From Arachis hypogaea (taxonomy: Eukaryota > Streptophyta > Magnoliopsida > Fabales > Fabaceae): DNA of 64,000 nucleotides. A program made the position numbers and the translations under genes. The DNA lies in NCBI RefSeq assembly GCF_003086295.3, contig NC_092038.1, positions 102,331,837-102,395,836 on the forward strand. Direction: 5' to 3'. The notes under the pieces were generated by a model, which saw nothing but the letters and a program-made list of their open reading frames with translations, had not been told where the DNA came from and searched no databases. Below, piece by piece: positions 8,018-19,130 of this stretch; the first letter of the stretch is position 1, and the number at the start of each line of letters is the position of its first letter.

Positions 8018-9542
8018 TGGTGCACGAAATTGCAATCACACTTTTACAATTCCGCACAACTAACCAGCAAGTGCACTGGGTCGTCCAAGTAATACCTTGC
8101 GTGAGCAAGGGTCGATCCCACGGAGATTGTCGGCTTGAAGCAAGCTATGGTTATCTTGTAAATCTTAGTCAGGATATCAGAAATTATCAGGATTGATTGT
8201 GAAAAAGAACAAAAGAACATGAAATGATTACTTGTTTTGCAGTAATGGAGAATAGGTTGAGGTTTTGGAGATGCTCCATCTTCTGAATCTCTGCTTTCCT
8301 ACTGTCTTCTTCTTCAAACACGCAAGGCTCCTTCCATGGCAAGCTGTATGTAGGGTTTCACCGTTGTCAATGGCTACCTCCCATCCTCTCAGTGAAAATG
8401 TTCCTATGCTCTGTCACAGCATGGCTAATCATCTGTCGGTTCTCGGTCAGGCCGGAATAGAATCCAATGATTCTTTTGCGTCTGTCACTAACGCCTCGCC
8501 TGCTAGGAGTTTGAAGTACGTCACGGTCATCCAATCATTGAATCCTACTCAGAATACCACATACAAGGTTTAGACCTTCCGGATTCTCTTGAATGCCGCC
8601 ATCAGTTCTAGCTTATACCACGAAGATTCCGGTTAAAGAATCCAAGAGATAACTACTTAATCTAAGGTAGAACGGAGGTGGTTGTCAAGCACACGTTCAT
8701 AGTTGAGAATGATGATGATTGTCACGGATCATCACATTCATCCGGGTTAAGAACAAGTATTATCTTAGAATGGAAGCAAGCATGATTGAATGAGAAACAG
8801 TAGTAATTGCATTAATCCATCAAGACACAGCAGAGCTCCTCACCCCCAACCATGGGGTTTAAAGACTCATGCCGTGGAAGATACACAAAGAAAACGTGTA
8901 AAGTGTCATGAGGTATAGATACCATGTCAAAAGATCCTATTAATAGTAAACTAGTAACCTAGGGTATACAGAAATGAGCAAATGACGTAAAAATCCACTT
9001 CTGGGTCCACTTGGTGTGTGCTTGGGCTGAGCAATGAAGCATTTTCGTGTAGAGACCTTTTCTGGAGTTAAACGCCAGCTTTTATGCCAGTTTGGGCGTT
9101 TAACTCCAAGTTTTATGCCAGTTCCAGCGTTAAACGCTGGAATTTCTGAGGCTGATTTGCCACGCCGGTTTGGGCCACCAAATCTTGGGCAAAGTATGGA
9201 CTATTATATATTGCTGGAAAGCCCAGGATGTCTACTTTCCAATGCCGTTGAGAGCGCGCCAATTGGGCTTCTATAGCTCCAGAAAATCCACTTCGAGTGC
9301 AGGGAGGTCAGAATCCAACAGCATCTGCAGTCCTTTTCAGTCTCTGAATCAGATTTTTGCTCAGGACCCTCAATTTCAGCCAGAAAATACCTGAAATCAC
9401 AGAAAAACACACAAACTCATAGTAAAGTCCAAAAAAGTGAATTTTAACTAAAAACTAATAAAAATATACTAAAAACTAACTAAAATATACTAAAAACATA
9501 CTAAAAACAATGCCAAAAAGCATACAAATTATCCGCTCATCA
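8018..9542 (-). mobile_element. 5' LTR of E2
   Basis: Minus-oriented: starts TGATGAGCGGATAATTTGTA at 9542 and ends CGTGCACCA at 8018, 1525 bp. The U5 hairpins are at 8064-8079 (CCAG with CTGG) and 8095-8110 (CCTTGC-GTGA-GCAAGG). Palindromic GGCGTTTAACTCC-type motifs occur at about 9060-9150. Confidence 0.8.
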
Positions 9543-10662
9543 ACGCACCATGACAACACTGCCCTGCTCTCCACAAGGGCAGGGCAGCATCTTGATGCCC
9601 CTCCCAAATTTGGCACGCTAGTTGGATCCACATGCAAGGCTTCCCTGCTCTGCCCTCCACAAGAACAGAGCAACCTCCTAGGAGCAACATGGGTTGAATT
9701 TCACTCAAAAATCCAACTTAATTCACTTCTTCACCAAATCAAAAAGCCCACTCAAAATTTTGAAATCCAAAATAGAAAGTGTATAAATAGGTGTTAGTTA
9801 GGATTAGAAGGGGGAGCTTACTTTCATTTTAATTTTCATTCCTACTTCCCATTTTTCTGTTTTCTGCAAAATTGGCTTGAGAATTGGAGGAGAGAATTCA
9901 CTTCTTCTTCCTCTGATTGTTTTATTTTCTTTACTGGGTTTTGTTTGAGTCTTGAGTGTGAAGAATTGAGGAACTTATGTCTCAATCTCCATTTAAGATC
10001 TCTTTGATTTTCCTACTGCATAATTGAGTTAAATTTCATTTCCTTTACTGCTTCAATCTTTAATTTCTCTTTAATTGCTTTGTGAACTTGGATCTAGGAA
10101 GGCGATTGAGATCTAGACTCTGCTATCTAGTCTCTGGAGTCCTGAGATCTAATCTTCTTTTTGGTTCTTCTGTTGAACCACTGCTGCAATTGAATTTCCA
10201 TTTGCTGTTTGAAGATCTAGTCAATTTCAATTCATCTCTTGCTTAGTTAATTGTTGCAATTTAATTTCCCTTGCTTAAATTCTGAAATCCCAGTCCTCAA
10301 ATCCCTTCTTCATTCAAGCAATTTATATTTCTTGCATTTTAAGTTACCGCAATTTATATTTCTTGCACTTTAAGTTTCAGTCATTTAATTTCTTGTTCTT
10401 TAAGATTCAGCACCTTTACTTTCAGTTTTCTTTAATTTCTGCAATTCATCCCTCTCCCCTTACATTTCCTGCTATTTACTTACTGTTGAATACAAAATCA
10501 CTCAACCGATACTTGATTCGCTTGACTAAATCAACCACTAAACTAAAATTGCTCAATCCTTCAATCCCTGTGGGATCGACCTCACTCCCGTGAGTTTTAT
10601 TACTTGATGCGACCCGGTACACTTGCCGGTGAGTTTTGTGATGGATCGTTTTCCACACATCA
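9543..10662 (+). mobile_element. E3: truncated LTR of another family
   Basis: Plus-oriented LTR 3' part ending TTCCACACATCA at 10662. The start was displaced to the left by the insertion of E2. TATAAATA lies at 9782-9789 and the U5 hairpins at 10581-10594 (CTCAC-TCCC-GTGAG) and 10614-10629 (CCGG-TACACTTG-CCGG). No coding sequence. It may be a 3' LTR or a solo LTR; the missing left side would decide. Confidence 0.65.
9782..9789 (+). promoter_or_regulatory. TATA box in E3 LTR
   Basis: TATAAATA followed by GGTGTTAG; probable LTR promoter core. Confidence 0.5.
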
Positions 10663-10689
10663 GTGTGTACATATTAGTGCTTACCCTTC

Positions 10690-10840
10690 TAGGTCGGGCA
10701 ATCTTTTAGATCTCGGTCTGGCGCCCTTCTTAGATTGCAGGCATGCCATGACCTTGGTAGTTCTCGCCCCTCGAGGTCGGACACTTTATGGTGACCTTTC
10801 CCCAATACCTCTGAACAACTTGGTATGGTTCTTTCAGTTG
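10690..10840 (-). pseudogene. Integrase C-terminal tail (E4 or a related copy)
   Basis: The minus strand encodes GKGHHKVSDLEGRELPRSWH followed by ACNLRR, matching the E6 integrase end. Homology stops abruptly near 10840. It lies beyond the upstream region of the antisense ORF, whereas in E6 integrase comes before that ORF, so this piece is displaced or from another copy. Confidence 0.7.
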
Positions 10841-10859
10841 GCTGCTCTTTGACTTTGTA

Positions 10860-11660
10860 TTTGGGTTTTTGCTCTGAAAAACTTTGGTTCTTTCTGCAAA
10901 AAGTTTGCATCTTTGATCGTTTGTTGTAACTTTTCTTTTGTGGTTCGCCTTTGAGAAGAATGTGTGCTTTGCTTAGGGTTTTGTTGCTATTCCTGTATCT
11001 TTTCATCGTTGCCTGACTCCTTCTGTACAAAAACTTCTAGCTTTTGTTTTGACCTTTTGTTGGAGAGGTGTTCGGATTGTTTGGGTATAGATTGTCGACT
11101 TCTCTTCTCTATGTCCTTGCCCTGTTGTTGCCTCCAAAGGGTGCCCTTGGACTTTCGTGTGAGTCCTGGGGTTTCCCTTTTACTGTTGTATCTGACACTT
11201 GATGTTTTGCTGTTATTGTCTGAGTTGTTTCCTTATTTGCCCGAGTTGTTTGGTAGTAACCCCATTTTTTCTTACTGTAAGAATATTTGACCTATGTCTT
11301 CCCACAAAAACATTGCTGAGATGTCTACTAAGATCCCGGACGGCATGTCTGACTGGCTAGATTCCATAGTTTTAATGTGTGTTACTGTGGCTGACCCTCA
11401 GTACTTGTGTGAGACTTAGGAGGTTCCATAGAATTTTTAGGGATAGGGATGAGGAGAAGAATTTATGAGTTGGTGTCGCCGGACCCTGAGGAGAGGGTTT
11501 GTTTTCCTTCTTTGACTCCAGGGGAACGACCCTGACCTGATATGGCTCGGACCTTTTTTTCCTCCGAGATTGATGGATTCTGCAGTGTTTTTGGATGAGG
11601 CTTCTATTATTGCCCCTGGTTTGGTGCTGGCTAGTTTTTTATAGTATATCAGCTCGGGCA
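10860..11660 (+). pseudogene. Antisense ORF remnant of E4
   Basis: ATG at 11294 (MSSHKNIAEMSTKIPDGMSD) followed by WLDSIVLMCVTVADPQY, matching the N-terminus of the E6 antisense ORF (21970-23935), then stops and frameshifts. Upstream 11200-11293 also matches the region before the E6 ORF. The orientation is opposite to the E4 gag, as expected for Tat antisense ORFs. Confidence 0.6.
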
Positions 11661-11930
11661 TTCTGTTCCCGAAGTATATGTTGGACCTCATATCCCCCGA
11701 ATTGTCTGAGCTGTTTGTGCTGACTTAGTTTTGAAAGTGCATCAGCTCAGGCATTTTGTTTCCGAGGTACATGTCGAACCTCATATCCCCCGAATTGTCC
11801 GAGCTGTTCTATGGTTTTGTCTAGGGTCCCCCGAATTATCCGAGCTGTTCTCTGGTTTTATTCAGGGTCCCCCAAATTATCCGAGCTATTCTATGGTTTT
11901 GTCCAGGTATTTTTTCATGGTGGGATCCTT
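11650..11930 (+). repeat. Tandem CCCCCGAATTNTCCGAGCTG repeats
   Basis: Two units of about 105 bp beginning ATCAGCTC(A/G)GGCATT, followed by shorter units of about 50 bp built on CCCCCGAATTATCCGAGC and GGTTTTGTC(T/C)AGG. Noncoding. Confidence 0.65.
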
Positions 11931-11939
11931 AGCTTGGTA

Positions 11940-12660
11940 GCTCCCTTCTATTTGTGAGATGACTACTTGTGAATTACTAAACACAGTAAGCTTTTGAACT
12001 CCTACCTCCTTAGCCAGCCTTAAACCAGCTAGTAGTCCCTTGTATTCAGCTTGGTTTATTTAGCTCGATTTGGGTTCCCTTATCGCTTTCTATAATTACA
12101 CCTGTGCCACTCCCGGTTTTGTTTGAAGAGTCGTCCACGTAGAGATTTCATTTTGTGGGAGTTCCCGAGGTATCAATGTACTCTGCAGTGAAGTTGGCCA
12201 GATACTGTGACTTGATGGCTGTCCGAGCTTCATATCGAAGATTGAATTTGGATAACTCGACTGCCCACTATAGGATTCTTTCAGCTAAGTTTGTTTTCTG
12301 TAGGATGCCTTTTATGGGCTGGTTGGTCCGAACTCTGATAGTGTGAGTTTGAAAGTATGGGTGGAGTTGTCAAGAAGTGAGTATGAGGGCGTAGGCAAAC
12401 TTTTCAATCTTTTGATAGTTTAGTTCGGCCCCTTGTAGAGCCTTGCTGATGAAGTAGACGAGTTGTTGCCCACTTTCGTCTTCTCTAACTAGTGCTGAGA
12501 CTATTGCCTAACCTTCCACTGCGAGGTTTAATATGAGTTCTTCACCTTCCCGTGGTCGGGTAAGAATGGGTGGTTTCCCCAAGAATTTTTTTGAAATCTC
12601 GGAAGGCTTGTTCGCACTCCGTTGTCCATTTAAACCTCTCTCCCTTCCTTAATATACCTC
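11940..12660 (-). pseudogene. RNase H and RT-end remnant (E4)
   Basis: Minus-strand pieces KGERFKWTTECEQAFRDFKK (end of RT), QTHTIRVRTNQP, and LYVDDSSNKTGSGTGVIIES from the Tat-type RNase H. Multiple stops and frameshifts. The RT catalytic core is absent; GGGISKIISQKTS from before the protease is joined directly to KGERFKW, marking an internal deletion. Confidence 0.7.
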
Positions 12661-12733
12661 TTTGAGATGTCTTTTGCGAGATGATTTTAGAGATCCCTCC
12701 TCCTGTGAATCCTCCATATATCATAAGAACATG

Positions 12734-13030
12734 TCTCTCAGGGGTGTGAGGTGGATGTTCAACTCGTCCGACATCTTCGGTGTGAGATGGACGTTCAATT
12801 CGTCCAACCTCTTTGGTGTGAGGTGGATGTTCAACTCGTCCGACCTTTTCGGTGTGAGGTAGACGTTCAACTCGTCCGACCTCTTTGGTGTGATATGGAC
12901 ATTCAACTCGTCCGACCTCTTCAATGTGAGGTGGATATTCAGCTCGTCCGACCTCTTCGGTGTGAGGTGGACGATCAACTCGTCTGACCTCTTCGGTGTG
13001 AGGTGGATGTTCAACTCATCCGACTTCTTC
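12734..13030 (-). repeat. 36-bp in-frame repeat array, SDELNVHLTPKR
   Basis: About eight copies of a 36-bp unit encoding SDELN(V/I)HLTPKR in one frame. It lies between the gag zinc-knuckle region and GGFTGGGISK. E6 has no such array at the matching place. It appears to be a local expansion. Confidence 0.85.
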
Positions 13031-14245
13031 ATCTCTTCTTATTTTTCTTGCTTTATTGGCTAAGTACCAATCTAATCGCCATTCTCTTGCCAATTTCTCT
13101 ATGACATTCTTTAGGTCGAAACACTTGTTAGTAGGATGTCCGTAGATTCGGTGGTACTCGCAGTAATCTGTCCAACTTCCCCCTCTTTTGTTTTTGATTG
13201 GCGAGGTGGTGGAATCTTCTCGGTGTTGCATATTTCTTGGTAAACATCCACAAGAGACACCCAAAGAGAGGTGTAATTGTGGTGTTTTCTAGGCTTCTCA
13301 CCGGGTTGATCTTCTTTTTTCTTGGACTCTTTATCTTTGTCCCGTGGTGGGTTAGGAGAATATGGTTTTTGAGCTGTCTCCTAATTGGGAGTTCTCCTCC
13401 ATATTGATATATTTTTCCACCCTTTCTTGAACATCGTTTAGGGATGTTGGGTACTTCTTGGATATTGAGTGGCTGAAAGATCCTTCTTTTAGGCCACTGA
13501 TGAGTCCCATGATGGCCGCTTCTGTTGGAAGACTTTGTATGCCAAGGCATACTTTGTTGAATCTTTCCATGTTGTTGCGAAGGCTTTGTCGATCTCCTTA
13601 TTTAATTCCCAATAAGCTTGGAGCGTGTTTGGCTTTATCCTTCTGGATGGAGAACCTGACGGGGAACTTTTTAGCAAGGTCGTCAAAACTTGTGATGGAT
13701 CTTGGAGGCAAGCTGTCGAACCATTTTATTGCTGTCTTCGTTAGGGTAGTCGGGAAGGCTTTGCATCGAATGGCGTCTGAGGCATCAGTGAGATACATTC
13801 TGCTTCTGAACTTGCTGAGGTGATGGCTTGGATCCAATATGCCGTCGTACGGGGTCATGTCGGGAGCTTTGAAGTCCTTTGGAACTTTAGCTTTCATGAT
13901 CTCTTTGGTGAATGGGTCTTGATCTTTGTGGGGACTATCTTCATGATTGGATCGAGCGGTCTTGGTTTTGAGATCGGCTTCGAGCTTTAAGATCTTGTCC
14001 TCTAGCTTTTGACGTCGTCTTGTTTCTCTCTGAAGGTCTCTTTTGGCTTCCCGTTGATGTTCAGCTTCTTGTTCCAGCTGATTAAGGAGATTCTGTTGCT
14101 TACAGATAGCTTCCAAAATTTTTGTGTTTGGGGGTTGCTTATCTCCCCCGTTTTGAGATGTGTCTTTGGAGGTGGCGTTCGCGTTTTTGTTTGGCGTTCT
14201 GTCCACCAAACCAAAGTTGTGATCGTTGTCATGGTCGTCTGCCAT
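13016..14245 (-). pseudogene. gag (E4)
   Basis: ATG at 14245 (MADDHDNDHNFGLVDRTPNK). A charged coiled-coil-like segment (QREAKRDLQRETRRRQKLED) precedes the gag core: DPSHHLSKFRSRMYLTDASD, AIKWFDSLPPRSITSFDDLA, then after a frameshift MERFNKVCLGIQSLP and KYPTSLNDVQERVEKYI. The zinc-knuckle region CEYHRIYGHPTNKCFDLKNV lies near 13150. At least two frameshifts break it. Homologous to the E6 gag. Confidence 0.8.
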
Positions 14246-14263
14246 GGTGATGGGATAACTTTT

Positions 14264-14286
14264 AGGTTCCCCAGCAACAGCACCAA
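14264..14286 (-). promoter_or_regulatory. Primer binding site, decayed tRNA-Asp type (E4)
   Basis: The minus strand reads TGGTGCTGTTGCTGGGGA, three changes from the tRNA-Asp-complementary site of E2 and E12. Adjacent to the LTR end GGAACA. Confidence 0.6.
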
Positions 14287-14717
14287 TGTTCCGAGAGTTA
14301 CCTGAAACTGTAGGTCGATCTCACACGAGATCTGCGGTGATGGTCGGTACAGCTGTGTCCGACTTGTTGGATCTGGTGGTGTTGCTAATCCTTCGTCACC
14401 GGAGGGAGGGGGTACCTACAAGAGACTCCGATGCTTAAGTTAGCATGTGCTTTAGGTAGATTTTTAGTAGAATCAGAGTATGAGTTATACCTAGGTGTTC
14501 CAGTGTATTTATAATAGTGTAGAGTGACCTTTCTGGAGATAAGATAGTTATCTTATCTTATCTTTGAGTGAAGTCATCTTATCTTTTAAGGGAAACTGCC
14601 TTTATCTTTCTAGGCTTTGGTTGCCTTTAGATTGGGCTGTGTCTCTCTATTTTGGGCCTGCTTGGGCCTCTTCTGGCGATTTGGCCGAACTCTTTGTGAA
14701 GAGGTCAATAATGGGCC
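14287..14717 (-). mobile_element. 5' LTR of E4, inner part
   Basis: Minus-oriented; aligns with the reverse complement of the E6 LTR, including TATAAATA at 14506-14513 and the ATCTTATCTTATC stretch. Interrupted at 14717 by E5; the outer part with 27-bp repeats continues at 28423. Confidence 0.75.
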
Positions 14718-15721
14718 TGTAACGACCCAATTTTCAATATGTCTAGATCATATCGGAAACTATGCGCTACCAATTTGTCTTCCTAATTATTATCTATTAT
14801 TTATCATATGAGCCTGATTCATTGTTAAAAACGTAGTTAATTTGCGAGGTATTTTTTTTTGAAAACATCTGGATTAATAGACGGAATCATTCATAATCAT
14901 TCCACAACTGATAACAGATAAAACAGTTATAAACAACCACACATAAATAAATCACAAGCAGTTAAAAACATTCAGTGATCCAGGCTTTATTTAGGTATAG
15001 ACTTTTAGTTAGAACACCCCTAGATATAACTAGATAATAACTATATACATACAACATCATGGGCCCTGACCTATTCAAAAAGTCCCTAAGCTGGCGCCCA
15101 GGCTAGCCTAGACCCTCTAGTCACCTAGTCCCTCTAAAATACTAAAGCGAGGGAAAGTACATTCTAAGTCTTCAAAACTCAAGTCAGGTAGAACGTCATA
15201 AAAAAGTAGAACATCATCTGTTACTCCTCTGCATGATCAGACATTGCCATATGACGTCTCTCTGGTACCTCATCAAGTAGCCACACAACAGGAGTCTCGT
15301 ACACAGGATTCAGGTTAAAGTTCATGTACAAACAGAGTGCAGACATTGGCTGGTCTCACAGTATATACATATAAACAGGTAGCAGAGTTCACTCTAGACT
15401 CAGAAGACTACCTAGAGCAGAATCCTCTTTGTAGAATGATCATCAATGAACTACGGAAGGGTACTCTTGCTTCCATCTAAAGGGGAAGAGAGAGAGAAGG
15501 GGTAAGAACTGGGGAGTTCTTAGCAGGGCCGGGGTTATTAGTCACGTTCATTAATTCCATGTTGCTTAGCAGACAAATAGCAGAATACCGAGAAGTAGTA
15601 AATAGAAGACAGATAAATAGAGAAAATAGAGAAAGAAGAAAGTAGAACACAAACAAAAGAATACAAGAAAAATAAAACGCAAATACAAGGAATAGAATAT
15701 AAACAAACAGAGCATACATTC
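14718..15721 (-). other. E5 left part, no gene
   Basis: About 1 kb of LTR sequence with no supported reading frame. Ends at the E6 insertion point; the last bases CATTC compare with CATTA after E6. Confidence 0.6.
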
Positions 15722-16235
15722 TGTTCATACCCAGGGTCGAGTTACCCGACCCAGAATGTTCTACAGACAAAGCGACCGACCTCTTCAGGTCAGGACGACC
15801 CGATCTCTTCTCAGAGAGTTCGTCCAAGTCTCCAGGAAAGCCCAAAAAAGGGCCCCAATGGAAGAACACGACCCAAATCCTAAGGCAACCCAAGCCTATA
15901 GAGATAAGGGTAGTTCCCTTGAAGATAAGATGACCTCACTCAAAGATAAGATAAAGATAAGATAAGATAACTACCTTATCTTATCTAAGAAGATTACTCT
16001 ACGCCATTATAAATACACTGGAGCACCCAGGTATAGCTCATACTCTGATTCTACTAAATACCTGCTTAATACCCTTGCTAACTTAAGCATCGGAGTCCCT
16101 TGCAGGTACCCCCCACCCTTCGGGGACGAAGGATCAGCACCACCACCAAGTCTAATAAGTCGGACATGACAGCTCCGACCAGCTCAGAAGATCTCATCCG
16201 AGATCGACCTACAGTTTCAGGTAACCCTTGGAACA
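15722..16235 (+). mobile_element. 5' LTR of E6
   Basis: TGTTCATACCCAGGGTCGAG to GGAACA, 514 bp. TATAAATA at 16008-16015 is followed by CACTGGAGCACC. Similar to the 495-bp 3' LTR with scattered indels. Confidence 0.85.
16008..16015 (+). promoter_or_regulatory. TATA box, E6 5' LTR
   Basis: TATAAATA; the same box is at 25277-25284 in the 3' LTR and at 14506-14513 (minus) in E4. Confidence 0.6.
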
Positions 16236-16236
16236 T

Positions 16237-16256
16237 TGGCACCGTTGTCGGGGACC
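16237..16256 (+). promoter_or_regulatory. Primer binding site, tRNA-Asp-like (E6)
   Basis: TGGCACCGTTGTCGGGGA directly after the LTR end, two changes from the E2/E12 site. Confidence 0.7.
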
Positions 16257-16275
16257 TGGAAGTCATCCCATCAAT

Positions 16276-17530
16276 ATGGCGGACGACCATGACAACGACC
16301 ACACTTCAGATCTAGAAGATAGAACACCACACAAAAATGCGGATGCCACACCAAAAGATACTTCCCAACTTAACAATAAGAAGAACTCTTCAAACGTGAG
16401 AGCCATGGATGTACTTCAAGACCGTTTAAAACAACTTGAAGAAGCCCTACGTCAACGAGAGGCCGAGAAAGATCTACAGAGGGAAATAAGGCGACGCCGG
16501 GAATTGGAGGACAAACTCCTAAAACTTGAAGCCGATATCAAGACCAAAGCCAACCGATCTTCTCCTGAGGATAGCTCCCGCAGGGAACAAGATCCATTCA
16601 CCAAGAAGATCATGAAGACCAAAATCCCAAAAGACTTTAAACTCCCAGATATGACTTGATACGATGGCACTACAGATCCCGGCCATCATCTCAGCAATTT
16701 CAGAAGTAGAATGTACCTTACCAATGCATTAGATGTAGTTCGTTGCAAAGCCTTTCTGACTACTTTGACAAAAATAGTAATTAGATGGTTCGACAATCTA
16801 CCTCCTAGGTCCATCTCGAGTTTCGACAACTTGGCCAAGAAATTTTTGGCCAGATTCTCTATCCAAAAAGACCTAGCTAAACATGCTCCAAGTCTATTAG
16901 GAATCAGGCAAGGAGAACGGAAAACCTTTGGCAACTACATGGAAAGATTCAACAAGACATGCCTGGACATACAGAACCTACCAACAGAGGCTGCCATTAT
17001 AGGCCTCATTAAGGGCTAGCGAGAATGACCTTTTAGCCAATCTATATCAAAAAAATACCCCACATCTCTGAACGAGGTGCATAAACGAGCTGAGAAGTAC
17101 ATCAACATAGAGGAAAACTCCCGATTAGGAGAGACCTCGAAAGCCGGATTCACCTCCCGGGATATGAACAAAGATTCCAAAAAGAAGGAAAATCGACATG
17201 GAGAGAAAATAAAAAATATCACAATTACACCCCCCTCAGGGTGTCTCTTGTAGATGTTTACAGAGAGGTTTGCAATACTGAAAAAATACCTCCAGCTTGG
17301 CCACTCAAAGGCAAAAAAGGAGAAGGAAACCGGGCTGAATATTGTGAATACCATTAGATCCGCGGGCATTCTACCAATGAATGCTTCGATTTAAAAAATG
17401 TCATAGAAAAACTAGTAAGAGAAGGAAAGCTAGATTGATATCTAGCCACTCGTGATGATGAGCAAAGAAAGAGAAGAAGAGCAGAAGATATTGGACAAAC
17501 CACGCGATCACCTCGTCCACCAGAAAGACA
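16276..17530 (+). pseudogene. gag (E6)
   Basis: ATG at 16276 (MADDHDNDHTSDLEDRTPHK). A charged coiled-coil segment (QREAEKDLQREIRRRRELED) precedes the gag core: FRSRMYLTNALDVVRCKAFL, IRWFDNLPPRSISSFDNLAK and MERFNKTCLDIQNLPTEAAI. Stops interrupt at 16657 (after LPDMT) and near 17017. A later frame carries the zinc-knuckle region (CEYH then GHSTNECFDLKN) near 17350. At least two stops and one frameshift, so it cannot give full Gag. Confidence 0.85.
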
Positions 17531-17537
17531 TGTCCAC

Positions 17538-18062
17538 ATGATTCACGGTGGATTTGCCGGGGGAGGAATCTCCAAATCATCTCGCAAAATACATCTCAAA
17601 GACGTACATCATGTCGCAGGAAAGGAGGAAGCACCCGACATCTCCGTGATTACTTTCACCAAGGAAGATGCGTCCGGCATCGCATCAAGACATGACGATC
17701 CCATGGTCATCACTATTATACAGGCAAACGCAAATCTCCACTGCACGCTGATAGACCAGGGGAGCTCCGCCGATATCTTATTCAAAACTGCCTTCGACAA
17801 ACTCGGCTTGGAAGAAAAAGAACTCAGAGCATATCCAGACAGCCTGTTCGGGCTAGGAGATACCCCGGTTCAACCAATGGGGTACATCTCGCTACACACG
17901 ACTTTCGGAAAAGCAAGTCAGTCAAGAACACTCAAAATAGATTACATCGTAGTCGACGTAAGTTCAGCCTACAATGCCCTAATAGATCGGACAACGTTGA
18001 ATCAGCTTGGTGCAATAGTCTCAACCCCACATCTATGCATGAAGTTCCCAACTGTAGGGGGA
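17538..18062 (+). pseudogene. Protease region (E6)
   Basis: Open frame starting MIHGGFAGGGISKSS. Contains LIDQGSSADILFKTAFDKLG, the flap region of a retropepsin-like domain with DQG at the active site. I recall DQGSSAD as common in Tat-lineage elements, so the Gln need not be a mutation here. Ends with YNALIDRTTLNQLGAIVS (a Gly is more usual before RTTLN) and a stop at 18063. Confidence 0.75.
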
Positions 18063-18466
18063 TAGCTACGATAAAAGCAGACCAGAAGATGGCACGCCGA
18101 TGTTACAATGAAAGTCTAAACCTCAGAGGCAGCGGAGAAGAATTCCACACAATCAAACTCGGTGGAATTCAGAGGCGGGAAGAACTCCGCCCACAACCTG
18201 AAGGTGAAATAGAGAAAATCCAGATCGGAGATACCCCGGACCAAACGACCAATATCAGCACACTCCTAAAAGGAGCCATAAAAGAAGCACTCATACAGTT
18301 TCTACGAGATAACGTCGACCTCTTTGCGTGGAAGGCTGCAACCATGCCAGGCATAGATCCCAAGCTAATGTGTAACAAGCTAGCAGTCTACCTAGGATCT
18401 CGACCGGTGCAACAGAGGCGTAGAAAACTGGGACCAGAACGCTCTCAAGCTGTGGAAGAGAGCTGA
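18035..18466 (+). pseudogene. RT N-terminal fragment (E6)
   Basis: Contains FLRDNVDLFAWKAATMPGID and RRRKLGPERSQAVEE, the segment leading into RT. It is then joined to AELNYQKIEK-type sequence that normally lies after RT. The fingers and palm, including the YxDD motif, are deleted, so the element cannot reverse transcribe itself. Confidence 0.8.
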
Positions 18467-19130
18467 ACTATCAGAAAATAGAAAAAATTGCTTAGCTCTC
18501 ATACTAATATCACGACGACTTCTCCCATACTTTCAAGCCCACACCATTAAAGTTCGGACCAACCAGCCCATAAAAGGAATCTTACAGAAAATAGACCTGG
18601 CGGGCAGAATCTTGCAATGGGCAGCCAAGTTGTCCGAATTTGATCTTTAATACAAAGCTCGGACGGCCCTCAAATCACAATACCTGGACGACTTCATTGC
18701 GGAATTCACGGACACACCAAAAATCCCCACAGAATGGAATCTCTACGTGGACGGTTCCTCAAATAAAACAGGAAGCGGCGCGGGTGTGATAATTGAAAGT
18801 GACCAGGGAACCCAACTCGAACTCTCCCTCAAATTTAGGTTCCATGCCTCAAATAATCAAGCGGAATATGAGGCACTACTAGCTGGTTTGAAGCTGGCTA
18901 AGGAGGTTGGAGCTCAAAAGCTTATCATCTTCAGCGACTCACAGGTAGTTACTTCGCAAATAGTAGGAAGCTACCAACCCAAAAGACCCCATCATGAAAA
19001 ATTACTTGGATAAAACCAGAGAACAGCTCAGACAATTTGGAGAATAAGAGGTCCGTCACCTACCCCGAGAATAGAATGCCCGAGCTGACGCACTCTCAAA
19101 ACTAGCCAACACCAAACCAGGGGGCAACAA
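18467..19130 (+). pseudogene. RNase H region (E6)
   Basis: Connection pieces (VRTNQPIKGILQKIDLAGRI) precede WNLYVDGSSNKTGSGAGVII, NNQAEYEALLAGLKLAKEVG and IFSDSQVVTSQIVGSYQ. These carry the Asp, Glu, Asp residues of the RNase H fold and look like the second, archaeal-like RNase H typical of Tat elements. Stops occur before and after the 18747-19013 frame. Confidence 0.75.

Larger units (their letters stand above)
6951..9542 (-). mobile_element. E2: Athila-type element, 5' end only
   Basis: Minus-strand element with 5' LTR (8018-9542), primer binding site, leader and the N-terminal half of gag, cut off at 6951 by the insertion of E1. The remainder should lie left of the window. Related to the E1 family but with a diverged gag and a shorter LTR (1525 bp). 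Its right edge interrupts the E3 LTR. Confidence 0.8.
10663..14717 (-). mobile_element. E4: degraded, rearranged Tat-type element
   Basis: Minus-strand Ty3/gypsy element related to E6. It has part of its 5' LTR, primer binding site, gag, a 36-bp in-frame repeat array and RNase H remnants. An antisense ORF remnant and an integrase tail follow in an order that does not fit E6. Most of protease, RT and integrase is missing. The outer LTR part resumes at 28423, after E5. Confidence 0.75.
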
